The translations under genes were made by a program, and so were the position numbers. Positions 52,831-60,358 of a stretch of DNA of 64,000 bases are shown here, one piece after another. Under the pieces are notes generated by a model. The model had not been told where the DNA came from, ran no database searches, and saw nothing but the letters and a program-made list of their open reading frames with translations. This DNA comes from CAYXFD01 sp964464175 (GTDB taxonomy: Bacteria > Cloacimonadota > Cloacimonadia > Cloacimonadales > JAJBBL01): assembly GCA_964464175.1 (NCBI GenBank), contig CAYXFD010000004.1, positions 1 to 64,000 of the forward strand. Direction: 5' to 3'. Each line of letters begins with the position of its first letter. The first letter of the stretch is position 1.

Positions 52831-53541
52831 ATGAACAAAAATCAATTAATTCTATCAGGGCTTTTTATCACTCTGTTTATTTTTTTAGCGGCGAATTTTG
52901 CTGGGGTTAAGCTACAACTGAATGCTGATTTTTTACCACATTCTTTTTCAATTCACACCCTGATGCTGCTTCTGACCATTATTATAATCCTGGGCATGAA
53001 GGATAGGGTCGGATACTCGATATCTCTGCCCAGGATAAATTATCTCTGGAAACCGGTATTGATTGCGATTGTAGTAACAATAGGAGTAAATATCCTAATG
53101 GAGGGAATTTCGGTAATATTAAAAAAGAGTACGATCCCGGCAGTAGCCGGTGAGACTGTGGAAGGACATGCCCTGCTCGCCTCAATGGATCCTCTGCAAA
53201 TTATACTTTTTGTCTTCTTCTATGCCAGTATTGCCGAAGAAATCCTGTTCCGGGGTTTTCTTCAGAATTATCTTCATCCTCTCAAAACCGGAGGGTTTCG
53301 TCTTTTCAAAAGGCAGATCAGCTTGCCGGTCATCATCGCTGCCCTGGCTTTTGGGGCAGCTCACCTGGTGCTGATAAAGACAGGGGCGAACATGATGTTC
53401 ATAACGAGAATTGTCATTTTTACATCCTGTCTCGGGCTCGTTGCCGGTTATTATCAGGAAAAGCATAATAATAACAGTTATGCTATTATAGTTCACATGG
53501 CCGGCAATTTACCGGCAGTGATAGCAGCGTTCTTTATGTAA
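52831..53541 (+). CDS. CPBP (CAAX) intramembrane protease
   Basis: 236 residues with about seven hydrophobic segments. Family motifs: EE-x-x-x-R in ASIAEEILFRGFLQNYL, then FGAAHLVL, then HMAGNLPAV, giving the Glu/His/Asn metal site in the membrane. ATG at 52831 has GAGG upstream; the frame extends to a TTG at 52804 without support. CPBP proteases have varied roles, including prenyl-protein processing and bacteriocin self-protection; the substrate here is unknown. Confidence 0.9.
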   Translation: MNKNQLILSGLFITLFIFLAANFAGVKLQLNADFLPHSFSIHTLMLLLTIIIILGMKDRVGYSISLPRINYLWKPVLIAIVVTIGVNILMEGISVILKKSTIPAVAGETVEGHALLASMDPLQIILFVFFYASIAEEILFRGFLQNYLHPLKTGGFRLFKRQISLPVIIAALAFGAAHLVLIKTGANMMFITRIVIFTSCLGLVAGYYQEKHNNNSYAIIVHMAGNLPAVIAAFFM

Positions 53542-53579
53542 TACACGGTAGATGATATCCAATCAGGAAAGAAAGGAGA

Positions 53580-53612
53580 TCGTAGGGGTACAGCAAGCCG
53601 CACCCCCTACGA
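53580..53612. repeat. REP-like GC-rich palindrome
   Basis: TCGTAGGGGTACAGC then AA then GCCGCACCCCCTACGA: a long imperfect hairpin (outer TCGTA/TACGA, GGGG/CCCC with one extra C, and two A-C mismatches inside). It is much richer in GC than the surroundings and lies between convergent genes, the usual site of REP-type repeats. Only one copy was noticed in this window. Confidence 0.4.
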
Positions 53613-53650
53613 GAGTCTCTGTACCAAACATTACAGAAGAGGTAAAATGA

Positions 53651-54151
53651 TCAATCCCCGATACTGTCATTCGAGGAGACGAAGAAACTTTGTATCCTAT
53701 CCACTGTTTGCTGAACCGTCTTGTTTATTGCCTGACTCGATATTGTTGCTCCGGTCAGAGCAGTTAACTCCTGATCCCCGGAAAATCCAATAAACTGGTC
53801 AAGATAACCTGATCTTCGCAAACGCCTGACATAAGATCTGGTATCCCCGCTACTGATAATATCTATTGAAACAATCTCACCTTTTTCAGAAAAAATGATC
53901 CCAAGGTTAGTCGTTCCACTGTAAGCGAAGATCTTCACGAAATCATCAGTTTGGACAAAAAACCTTGTTTCGTCATTCTCTGTTACGAATCTAGCTATCG
54001 GATATCCATCGAAGGTAAGTATCTCAATCTCTTCTTTGCTAAGCTGGTTTGTGGCTAATTTCGAAAACCGCTGCAAGTTAGTAGGAGGCTCTGCCTGCCC
54101 GGAAAAAAACCAGGCAGACAGAACTGTCAGCAGTAACAATTTATACTTCAT
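53651..54151 (-). CDS. Exported FMN-binding domain protein
   Basis: 166 residues. Signal peptide (1-20, ending SGQA), then one FMN_bind domain (about 75-155): LGIIFSEKGEIVSIDIISSG, GYLDQFIGFSG and TALTGATISS. The last resembles the flavinylation motif D-x-x-S/T-G-A-T, in which ApbE attaches FMN to the final Thr (Thr136 here). The usual leading Asp is Thr130 here, so covalent flavin is likely but not certain. Last gene of the dtxR-porin-DNRLRE-FMN series, overlapping the upstream gene by 4 bp. Presumably a periplasmic or surface electron carrier. Confidence 0.8.
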   Translation of the reverse strand: MKYKLLLLTVLSAWFFSGQAEPPTNLQRFSKLATNQLSKEEIEILTFDGYPIARFVTENDETRFFVQTDDFVKIFAYSGTTNLGIIFSEKGEIVSIDIISSGDTRSYVRRLRRSGYLDQFIGFSGDQELTALTGATISSQAINKTVQQTVDRIQSFFVSSNDSIGD

Positions 54152-55026
54152 TTAATCAGCACCATTGGTTTTGCCAGCATCTCCTGATCGGTCTCAATCC
54201 TGAAGTAGTAGATCCCACTCGGAACACTGTTGTTCTTTCGGTCAAGACCGTCCCAATTATGTTGATAGTCCCCTTTCTTCAGGAAGTATTCAAAAAGAAG
54301 ATCGACGAACTGTCCTTTACTATTATAGATACTAACTCTCACATTAGAGTCTGATGGCAATGAATAAGCTATTGTAGTAGTGGGATTGAAGGGATTGGGG
54401 TAATTCCTTGCAGTTAAGACAGGCAGCTCAACTGTCTCCTCAGAGGCAGAGGTGCTTGAGAATTCTAAACTCAGGTAAGGGCGATAAGCCTCTACAGATG
54501 ATTCTTTAGAATGAAATTTTGAGAATTTCTGTCCACTGTTTGACATTATCAAAAATCCGTAGTTATCTAATTCCTCCGTAAGCCAGATTTGCAGAAAATC
54601 CGTGACATCGATATCGAAATTAACAATTGCATTACCGCCATTACCCGAGAAAACGAAGGGCATATTTGTCATAGGATCATAACCAATATGACTCCGAAAA
54701 TCCCAGGTATTTTCATCCCACGACTCTTTTATACGGTAAAAATAAGACGCTGTTGTGCCACCGGCAGGGCAGCTGTAAAATCTGGTAAGACTCAAAACTG
54801 CAGATTCCAGTTCCATTCCGTAATAAGGTTCAAGGTCAAATCTCATCATGATCCGCTGGAAATTACCCGAAGGCTGGAAATTTGCAGTCCACAGCTGAGT
54901 GATAACCTGACCGGCTGTATTATCTGGATCAGTGTACATATCATCTGTTGGTAACAGAATAACAGGTTCCATGGCAGACAATAGACAAGTAAGAATTATG
55001 AATACGCTAAAAAATACTACTCTCAT
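54148..55026 (-). CDS. Secreted DNRLRE protein with C-terminal sorting domain
   Basis: 292 residues. Signal peptide (1-19), a DNRLRE-type beta domain (about 25-190; IMMRFDLEPYYGMELESAVL, KESWDENTWDF, GFLIMSNSG) and a C-terminal sorting domain (207-292) opening with NYPNPFNPTTTIAYSLP and ending GIYYFRIETD...MVLIK. The tail is of the FlgD-like type used by type IX-like secretion in the FCB superphylum. AAAGGAGG precedes the ATG. It is 19 bp after the porin gene and coupled to the FMN protein, so all three are probably made together. Confidence 0.88.
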   Translation of the reverse strand: MRVVFFSVFIILTCLLSAMEPVILLPTDDMYTDPDNTAGQVITQLWTANFQPSGNFQRIMMRFDLEPYYGMELESAVLSLTRFYSCPAGGTTASYFYRIKESWDENTWDFRSHIGYDPMTNMPFVFSGNGGNAIVNFDIDVTDFLQIWLTEELDNYGFLIMSNSGQKFSKFHSKESSVEAYRPYLSLEFSSTSASEETVELPVLTARNYPNPFNPTTTIAYSLPSDSNVRVSIYNSKGQFVDLLFEYFLKKGDYQHNWDGLDRKNNSVPSGIYYFRIETDQEMLAKPMVLIK

Positions 55027-55045
55027 TTATATTACCTCCTTTTCT

Positions 55046-56056
55046 TTAGAATCCGGTTTGTAATCTAAGAATAAATACTGAAGGTATCTTCTCTTTTCCT
55101 GAGGATACTTCAGACATTCTATAGGCACATTTGATCATTGAATATCCTGATAGTTTAAGATTTACTCCACTCTCAATGACCGAAACTTCATCTTGGATCT
55201 CATTTGTTTTGTCTTTGTCCCAAAATTCATATTTAAAAAAAGGCTGTACTGCCGGCAGAGATTCCAATCCTGTTTTAAACTCATAGCCTGCCTGCCCATA
55301 CCAGGCTTCCATTTTCTGGTTTTCTCGGGAAAATCCTTTCCCGGAATAGTATTCTCCCGTCAGCCATAAACCCTTGTGAAGATAGTTTAGGCCCGCTATC
55401 ATCCTGTGCCCGGTTTTTGAATACTCTTCGAAGTTAAGGTTGTAGTACTCTCTTTCGTTGAGATTATATACACTAGTTAGCGATAATCCGGGTAGGGGAG
55501 TTTCTAATTCGAACCCGAAATTATAGCCTTTTTCATCATTCAGAGTTCCTGAAGAGCCGTTGACTAATGAAATCTCGATCTCTAATCCCACAGCTCCGAA
55601 ATCCCGGTAATAATTTGCTACGAAACCCAAAGGATGACATGTGCCGAAAGTTTTCACAAAATCTGGCTTTTCCAAAGATAAACGTGAGTTACACCCTATT
55701 GTTGTAGCAAAACCGTAAAGAATATGCCCCTGCTGGATTCCAATATGCATATCTTCGAACAGTTCATACAACAAACCAGCTTCCATAAGTTTCAACTGAT
55801 CTCCCTGTCCGACGCAAGTTGAAATTCCAAATTCGAAAAAATACTCGACCCGATCGCTGATCGGACCTTCCAATGACAAAGTAGCTTTTCTCACCTGGAA
55901 GCGGTCAGTGTTATTGTAGATTCCGTTGTTAGCATTTTCACCCGAGTATAAGTTGGTATCCAGCATTATTGTTGAGTGAATAATCGGTCTCTCAAAACTT
56001 GCAAATACATATCCTGCAAGCAGCAAGAATGCAAATATCAGCGTCATTACTCTCAT
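55046..56056 (-). CDS. Outer-membrane porin, phosphate-selective porin-like
   Basis: 336 residues. Signal peptide (1-19). RFQVRKATLSLEGPISDRVE is the usual beginning of the O/P porin family, then many amphipathic strands, ending ILRLQTGF with a terminal Phe. Cys81, Cys122 and Cys140 near the start of the barrel are unusual for porins, which are normally cysteine-poor. AAGGAG precedes the ATG. Lies 109 bp after dtxR on the same strand, behind a DtxR-type palindrome. The transported solute is unknown. Confidence 0.8.
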   Translation of the reverse strand: MRVMTLIFAFLLLAGYVFASFERPIIHSTIMLDTNLYSGENANNGIYNNTDRFQVRKATLSLEGPISDRVEYFFEFGISTCVGQGDQLKLMEAGLLYELFEDMHIGIQQGHILYGFATTIGCNSRLSLEKPDFVKTFGTCHPLGFVANYYRDFGAVGLEIEISLVNGSSGTLNDEKGYNFGFELETPLPGLSLTSVYNLNEREYYNLNFEEYSKTGHRMIAGLNYLHKGLWLTGEYYSGKGFSRENQKMEAWYGQAGYEFKTGLESLPAVQPFFKYEFWDKDKTNEIQDEVSVIESGVNLKLSGYSMIKCAYRMSEVSSGKEKIPSVFILRLQTGF

Positions 56057-56098
56057 AATCGTTATTCTCCTTACATTTTTTTGTTAAAATTCTTCTCT

Positions 56099-56126
56099 CA
56101 GACTAAAGCTAAGATTAGGTAGTCTG
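56099..56126 (-). promoter_or_regulatory. Hairpin in the porin leader
   Basis: CAGACTA (56099..56105) and TAGTCTG (56120..56126) form a 7-bp stem with a 14-nt loop about 45 bp upstream of the porin ATG. May stabilise or regulate the porin message. Confidence 0.3.
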
Positions 56127-56132
56127 TATTAA

Positions 56133-56148
56133 TTTAGGAGAGCCTAAA
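56133..56148 (-). promoter_or_regulatory. Candidate DtxR-type operator before the porin gene
   Basis: TTTAGGAGAGCCTAAA: perfect 6-bp arms TTTAGG and CCTAAA around 4 bp, the same half-site (TTAGG) used by DtxR/IdeR-type iron regulators. It lies 77 bp before the porin start and 18 bp after the dtxR stop. On the - strand it is preceded by a T9 run and GGCACAA. The same T-run and GG(C/T)ACAA occur before dtxR itself. Confidence 0.5.
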
Positions 56149-56165
56149 CTTGTGCCAAAAAAAAA

Positions 56166-56942
56166 TTACTCCCTTCTATCCAATAATCCAACCGGCTGAA
56201 CAAAAATTGCTTCAGCTTCATCCATTCTCAGGGTAAGATGATAACCTCTTACACTAACATGGAGCACTTTGTCCAAGACAGAGAGCTTGTCCAGCTCCAG
56301 GATAGAATTCTTTATGATTCCTAACTCTGCTAATCTTTTCTTTGCTCCTGATTGTGCATCAATACGAATAACTCTTGCTTTCATATTAACCGGTAGTTCG
56401 TTCAAGGAGATTGATTCAGCATACTCGGTTGTTTTTTGAAGTTTGATTGATTTCAAGTCATCAACTAAGCTTTCTGTGCAACCCAAACAAAGATCTATAT
56501 CGTTCTTAGCGTAACACTGGTTGCGGTACTTAGAAATCCATTGATTGCTGCTGCGAGGGCATACTTCAAGGAATTCAATAAAAATCCTAAGTTTTTCCAA
56601 AACATTAGACGAAATAGAATGTTCCATCTTACAAGCAGCTTCATCTGCTTCTTTTTCTGATATTCCTAACACTATCGTCATGAAGTCCTTTAGTACTTCG
56701 TGTCTCCTCACGACATCTTTGGCTACTTTTGCTCCTTCATCTGTTAGAGTGATTACATCATAGGGAGCATAATTAATCAGACCTTTTTTGGAAAGGATTC
56801 GTAAAGCACCCGTAACAGAGGCAGCCGTTACTTTCAGGTAATTCACCAGGTCTTTGGCTTTCGCAGCCTGTTTCTTCCTGATAATATGATACAGGGCTTC
56901 TAAGTAATCTTCGAGGCTTGCACTGATACCTGAGTTTTGCAT
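56166..56942 (-). CDS. DtxR-family metal-dependent regulator
   Basis: 258 residues from ATG at 56942, preceded by AGGAG; the frame to 57089 adds 49 residues unlike the family. N-terminal winged helix (1-70; LEDYLEALYHIIRKKQAAKA, VTAASVTGALRILSKKGLI), dimer/metal domain (70-140) with ligands His81, Glu82, Cys104, Glu107 and His108, then a Cys-rich link (C128, C143, C152, C155) and an FeoA-like SH3 domain (about 183-252). Cys104 fills the position of DtxR Cys102, which in MntR is Glu, pointing to iron rather than manganese. First gene of the dtxR-porin-DNRLRE-FMN series. Confidence 0.92.
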   Translation of the reverse strand: MQNSGISASLEDYLEALYHIIRKKQAAKAKDLVNYLKVTAASVTGALRILSKKGLINYAPYDVITLTDEGAKVAKDVVRRHEVLKDFMTIVLGISEKEADEAACKMEHSISSNVLEKLRIFIEFLEVCPRSSNQWISKYRNQCYAKNDIDLCLGCTESLVDDLKSIKLQKTTEYAESISLNELPVNMKARVIRIDAQSGAKKRLAELGIIKNSILELDKLSVLDKVLHVSVRGYHLTLRMDEAEAIFVQPVGLLDRRE

Positions 56943-57170
56943 AATTCTCCTAATTAATTTAGTTGTACCAAAAAAAATCGGACGAATAATCAAGTCAACT
57001 TTTTTTACAATGAAAGGTACAAGCGGACAGATGCTTATCGAGAATAAAGGTATTTCAATTTGTATATGCCTCCAACGATGTTTCCTCATGATATAGTAGT
57101 TTTAAACAGCTAAAAGGATTCCACCTGGAATTGTTAGTCCATAATTTGAAGAATATTTCTCTCTTTTGAG

Positions 57171-57199
57171 TTGACAAAAGAAAAGAGAGCGGGATTATG
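57171..57199 (+). promoter_or_regulatory. Promoter of the lipoprotein-HhH-rsmD operon
   Basis: TTGACA (57171..57176), 17 nt, ATTATG (57194..57199). It sits 26 bp before the ATG at 57225. The -35 box coincides with a TTG that would extend the frame, so that longer start is rejected. Confidence 0.5.
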
Positions 57200-57224
57200 G
57201 AAAGAGGGAGAAGGTAGTATTATT

Positions 57225-58076
57225 ATGAGATCAGTCAGGGTTTTGTTAATCATTTTCGCCGTTGTTTTAATGGCTTCATGTCAGAAAAGAAGCGTATTCA
57301 AAGAAGAAAAATCGGTAATCCATTATAAAGTACTGCAAGAATATTACTCTGAGTTTCGGGAAAGCAGCGGTGGTGGGGTAATCAGGCAGTATCTCCTTAA
57401 CCAGCTCCGGAAAAGGGATGCGGTTATCGACGTAGTGGAATTCGAGCGAAAAAGTGAAAACTTTTCTGAAGAAAAGGGTGCTAACATCATCTGCCGTTTC
57501 TATCCCCAAATGAGCAGAAGGATAATGCTGGTCGGGCTTTATTCTCCCTGGGCTCTTACCGAGAGTGGGGAGTATGAGAAGGAATCGGCAAAAATGTCTT
57601 TCAATCTAGCGCTTATGCTGGAAACTGCCAGAATGATAGCAGCAGAACCTCCGAATCAGTATGGAGTAGATCTGGTATTTCTTGATTGTCTCTTATTAGA
57701 GGAAGGTCGTCTTACCCCGGCAATCGATATTTTTACGGAAAAATTCACTAAAAAGAAACCGGAAGCAGCAATCTTCTTCAGACTGGAGAATACCGAGGAG
57801 TTAACAATACCGATAGATAACTATTCATACCAGCAGGTACCTCATGTAGTATATCGTGTCTGGCGGAAAGCCCAGTTGCTCGGCAGAACAGAGTATGAGC
57901 AGAGGCTTAAAGTAAATCCTGCTCTAATGAATGAAGAGAAGCTTTACGATGAATTTTATCTTATCAAACTGGAAAATGAAGTTCAGCCTGACGAAGTGCC
58001 GGACAGTGAAGCTCTTCGTAACAATTTCCGGAAAATTGGGTCTCTGACCAGAGAGATGATCTATGACAAAGATTAA
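57225..58076 (+). CDS. Lipoprotein with degenerate M28/glutaminyl-cyclase-like fold
   Basis: 283 residues. Lipoprotein signal (RVLLIIFAVVLMASC, lipid attachment at Cys19). The order of segments follows M28 peptidases and glutaminyl cyclases: GANIICRFYPQMSRRIMLVG, then LYSPW in place of the zinc-binding H-Y-D-S, then a helix ALMLETARMI, then VDLVFLDCLLLEEG in place of the D-x-x-D-G-E-E segment. The metal ligands are not conserved, so it is probably not an active peptidase. Overlaps the HhH gene by 14 bp, first gene of a five-gene operon ending in rsmD. The M28 link is an inference by eye. Confidence 0.65.
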   Translation: MRSVRVLLIIFAVVLMASCQKRSVFKEEKSVIHYKVLQEYYSEFRESSGGGVIRQYLLNQLRKRDAVIDVVEFERKSENFSEEKGANIICRFYPQMSRRIMLVGLYSPWALTESGEYEKESAKMSFNLALMLETARMIAAEPPNQYGVDLVFLDCLLLEEGRLTPAIDIFTEKFTKKKPEAAIFFRLENTEELTIPIDNYSYQQVPHVVYRVWRKAQLLGRTEYEQRLKVNPALMNEEKLYDEFYLIKLENEVQPDEVPDSEALRNNFRKIGSLTREMIYDKD

Positions 58077-58704
58077 ATTTCTCCTGCAGAGTTATCTGAC
58101 ACCTGAGGAGCAAAGGATAATATTTTTTCTGCTGCTTGCCTGTTCACTGGGGATTATTATCCATTTTTCGGGATTGCATGCCGGTAATGGTGAGCTTGAT
58201 TCCTTGAAAGTAATTATCGAGCAGCCTACTCCAGTAGTCTTTAAACTTAATCAAGTAACATTCCAGGAGTTACAGACTATACCCGGTATTGGAGCTGTCC
58301 GTGCTCAGGCAATAATTGATTACCGGGAAGCAAACAAACCGATTGAGATCGACGATCTGATAAATGTTCATGGTATCGGGGAAGTAACTTTAGCCAGAAT
58401 TAGAATATACTTTGAGGGAGAGACCCAAACTACAATCAACGAGTCCATAGAGCTGCAACAGAGAGAAAAAAAAGAGGGTTTGAATGACCTGAATATAGCA
58501 ACCACTGCTATGAATATCAATGATGCCAGCCTGGAAGATCTGATGAAAGTCAAAGGGGTGGGAAAAGTCAGGGGAGAGAGTATAATCAGCTATCTTGAAG
58601 AGAGGGGAAGGATTAAAAACATTGACCAATTACTTGATGTTAAGGGAATTGGACCGAAAACTTTAGAGAAGATCAAAGAGTTATTTCATGCAGACAATGA
58701 TTGA
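58063..58704 (+). CDS. Membrane-anchored helix-hairpin-helix protein, ComEA-like
   Basis: 213 residues. One N-terminal membrane helix (about 18-37), then two helix-hairpin-helix units (about 65-118 and 150-210). Each has two G-I/V-G turns: TIPGIGAVRAQAII and NVHGIGEVTLARI, then KVKGVGKVRGESII and DVKGIGPKTLEKI. ComEA has one such unit and binds DNA for uptake in competence; doubling it is less common. Overlaps neighbours on both sides by 14 and 17 bp, so all are cotranslated. Confidence 0.82.
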   Translation: MTKIKFLLQSYLTPEEQRIIFFLLLACSLGIIIHFSGLHAGNGELDSLKVIIEQPTPVVFKLNQVTFQELQTIPGIGAVRAQAIIDYREANKPIEIDDLINVHGIGEVTLARIRIYFEGETQTTINESIELQQREKKEGLNDLNIATTAMNINDASLEDLMKVKGVGKVRGESIISYLEERGRIKNIDQLLDVKGIGPKTLEKIKELFHADND

Positions 58705-59389
58705 TAAACGGTTCAGTATATCTTTAACCGCTACGATAGCGGAATTGTATGAGACCCAGAAGCATTATTATGCCGCTTACATCGTTTACTGGTTCCTTTA
58801 CCAAACGGAAAAGAGAGAGGAATACCGCACCAAACTGGACGAAATAAGAGAGAAGATATATAAGGATAACGAACTGAATTTCGATCCGCTAATTTCGGAA
58901 CTGTTTTCCGAAAAAGAGGTTCAGGATTTAGGAATACTGCCTAAAAGTCTTTATAAGCAATTTGCCGAAGCAGATGCCGATCTGCAGAGGGACGAAAGAG
59001 ATAACCTTCTCAGCATTGATAACGGCGAGAAACCCGAACTACAACAAATAGGGAAATCAATCGGTCTGGAATTGAAGCAGATTATTGACGAAGAGAAGGT
59101 AGTAAAAGAAGAACAAGAACATAATAAGCGGAAAATAAAAATTGATACGACAGTTTGGGAAGGGTTCAAGGCGTCTGATTTAGTTGACTTCCTCTCCGAT
59201 CTTAAGGGAAAAGACAGAAATCTTGCAGAGGTGAAATTGTCGGAATTGATCGAGAGTTTTCTAAGTAAGTATGCAGATAATACGAGTAAACGGAGAGTCT
59301 CTGAGACAGAGACCGGAATAGAACACAGAGACGGTGAAACAGGAGAGGAGACCAAGACTCTCCCAGGTGGGTCTGATATCGAATCTTGA
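58688..59389 (+). CDS. Unknown, charged, partly coiled-coil protein
   Basis: 233 residues, soluble. N-terminal 60 residues are helical (AELYETQKHYYAAYIVYWFL resembles a tetratricopeptide-like helix pair), the middle is charged, and the last 35 residues are disordered and acidic. No family recognised. Overlaps the HhH gene by 17 bp. ATG at 58688 or the in-frame ATG at 58697 could start it. Confidence 0.65.
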   Translation: MQTMIDKRFSISLTATIAELYETQKHYYAAYIVYWFLYQTEKREEYRTKLDEIREKIYKDNELNFDPLISELFSEKEVQDLGILPKSLYKQFAEADADLQRDERDNLLSIDNGEKPELQQIGKSIGLELKQIIDEEKVVKEEQEHNKRKIKIDTTVWEGFKASDLVDFLSDLKGKDRNLAEVKLSELIESFLSKYADNTSKRRVSETETGIEHRDGETGEETKTLPGGSDIES

Positions 59390-59424
59390 AGCCAGTAAGA
59401 AAGCAAGAACTTCCCTGAAAACCA

Positions 59425-59616
59425 ATGAAAGTAAAAGAAAAACCTGAGATCAATAAACTATGTGAGCACTGCTACAATGTGTGCAAGCAATACAATAAGG
59501 CAAAATTGGTCAGTTGTCCCAACTATGTCTATAAACCCTATCAGCAGTCTTTTGATTTCTGGAAAGAAAAACCGAAGAAAGTGAGAAAAAAAACGGGAAG
59601 TGAGGTTCTGAAATGA
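59425..59616 (+). CDS. Small cysteine-containing protein
   Basis: 63 residues, basic. CEHCYNVC followed by VSCPNY gives a C-x2-C-x3-C-x10-C pattern that might bind zinc. No clear ribosome binding site, but it overlaps rsmD by 4 bp (ATGA), which supports it. No family recognised. Confidence 0.55.
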   Translation: MKVKEKPEINKLCEHCYNVCKQYNKAKLVSCPNYVYKPYQQSFDFWKEKPKKVRKKTGSEVLK

Positions 59617-60149
59617 GAATCATTGCCGGTCAAAAGAAGGGTCATAAGCTGCTATCTCTTCCGGGGAATAAAACCAGACCTACAACTGATTATGTAAAAG
59701 AAGCAATCTTTTCGATCATCTTTGACTGTACGGATTTGCGTGTTCTCGATCTCTTTTCCGGGTCCGGTGGTCTCGGTTTTGAAGCCCTAAGCAGGGGTGC
59801 GAGGTCTTTGGAAATGGTTGACCGTTCTGAAAAAGCAGTGCAGATAGCAAAAAAGAATATTGCCAAACTGCAATATGAAGAAGTAACTACGGTTCATAAG
59901 CAACGGGTAGATGTCTTTTTAAGAAACACGGAAGGAGAATTCGATCTGATTCTCCTGGATCCGCCGTATAATCAGAACTATGTTAACTCCACATTAGCGG
60001 AGATTTTTGCTGAAGCGATTTTAGCAAAAGAGGGACTGATTATTGTCGAGCACTCAACTCAGGAAAAGATAAAAGAGGATTTGATCCCCAGAATAATTAA
60101 GCAGAAAAAATACGGGGATACTTACATTACTTTGCTAAAGGACTGTTAA
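59613..60149 (+). CDS. rsmD: 16S rRNA (guanine-966-N2)-methyltransferase RsmD
   Basis: 178 residues. Starts MRIIAGQKKGHKLLSLPGNK. SAM loop DLFSGSGGLGFEALSRGA, catalytic LLDPPYNQNY. Methylates G966 on the 30S head. Last gene of the operon starting at 57225; 155 bp without features separate the frame from the cysS region. Confidence 0.94.
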   Translation: MRIIAGQKKGHKLLSLPGNKTRPTTDYVKEAIFSIIFDCTDLRVLDLFSGSGGLGFEALSRGARSLEMVDRSEKAVQIAKKNIAKLQYEEVTTVHKQRVDVFLRNTEGEFDLILLDPPYNQNYVNSTLAEIFAEAILAKEGLIIVEHSTQEKIKEDLIPRIIKQKKYGDTYITLLKDC

Positions 60150-60358
60150 AGAAGTCTCAATAACTCTCAGTAGCTGGTAATAGTTATACTGCCAGAGACT
60201 CTCGCATTTAGAATTCGATAGATAATATACCCTTTGCGAAATCTCAGGTGTTAAGTTAAGCTGTATTTCTTGCAGTAGAAAAGCAATTATGGAATGAAGG
60301 AACATTGCTGGCTGAGAAGAGCACAATGGACCAGGAAGATCAATTACCGGAGGATTTG

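Noticed and set aside
56943..57089. 49-residue N-terminal extension of the DtxR-type regulator
   Set aside because: AGGAG sits right before the internal ATG at 56942, and the extension lacks any match to the family.
58951..59406. 151-codon antisense frame opposite the unknown charged protein
   Set aside because: Serine-rich reading of a Lys/Glu-rich gene in reverse; the + strand gene is tied to its neighbours by overlaps.
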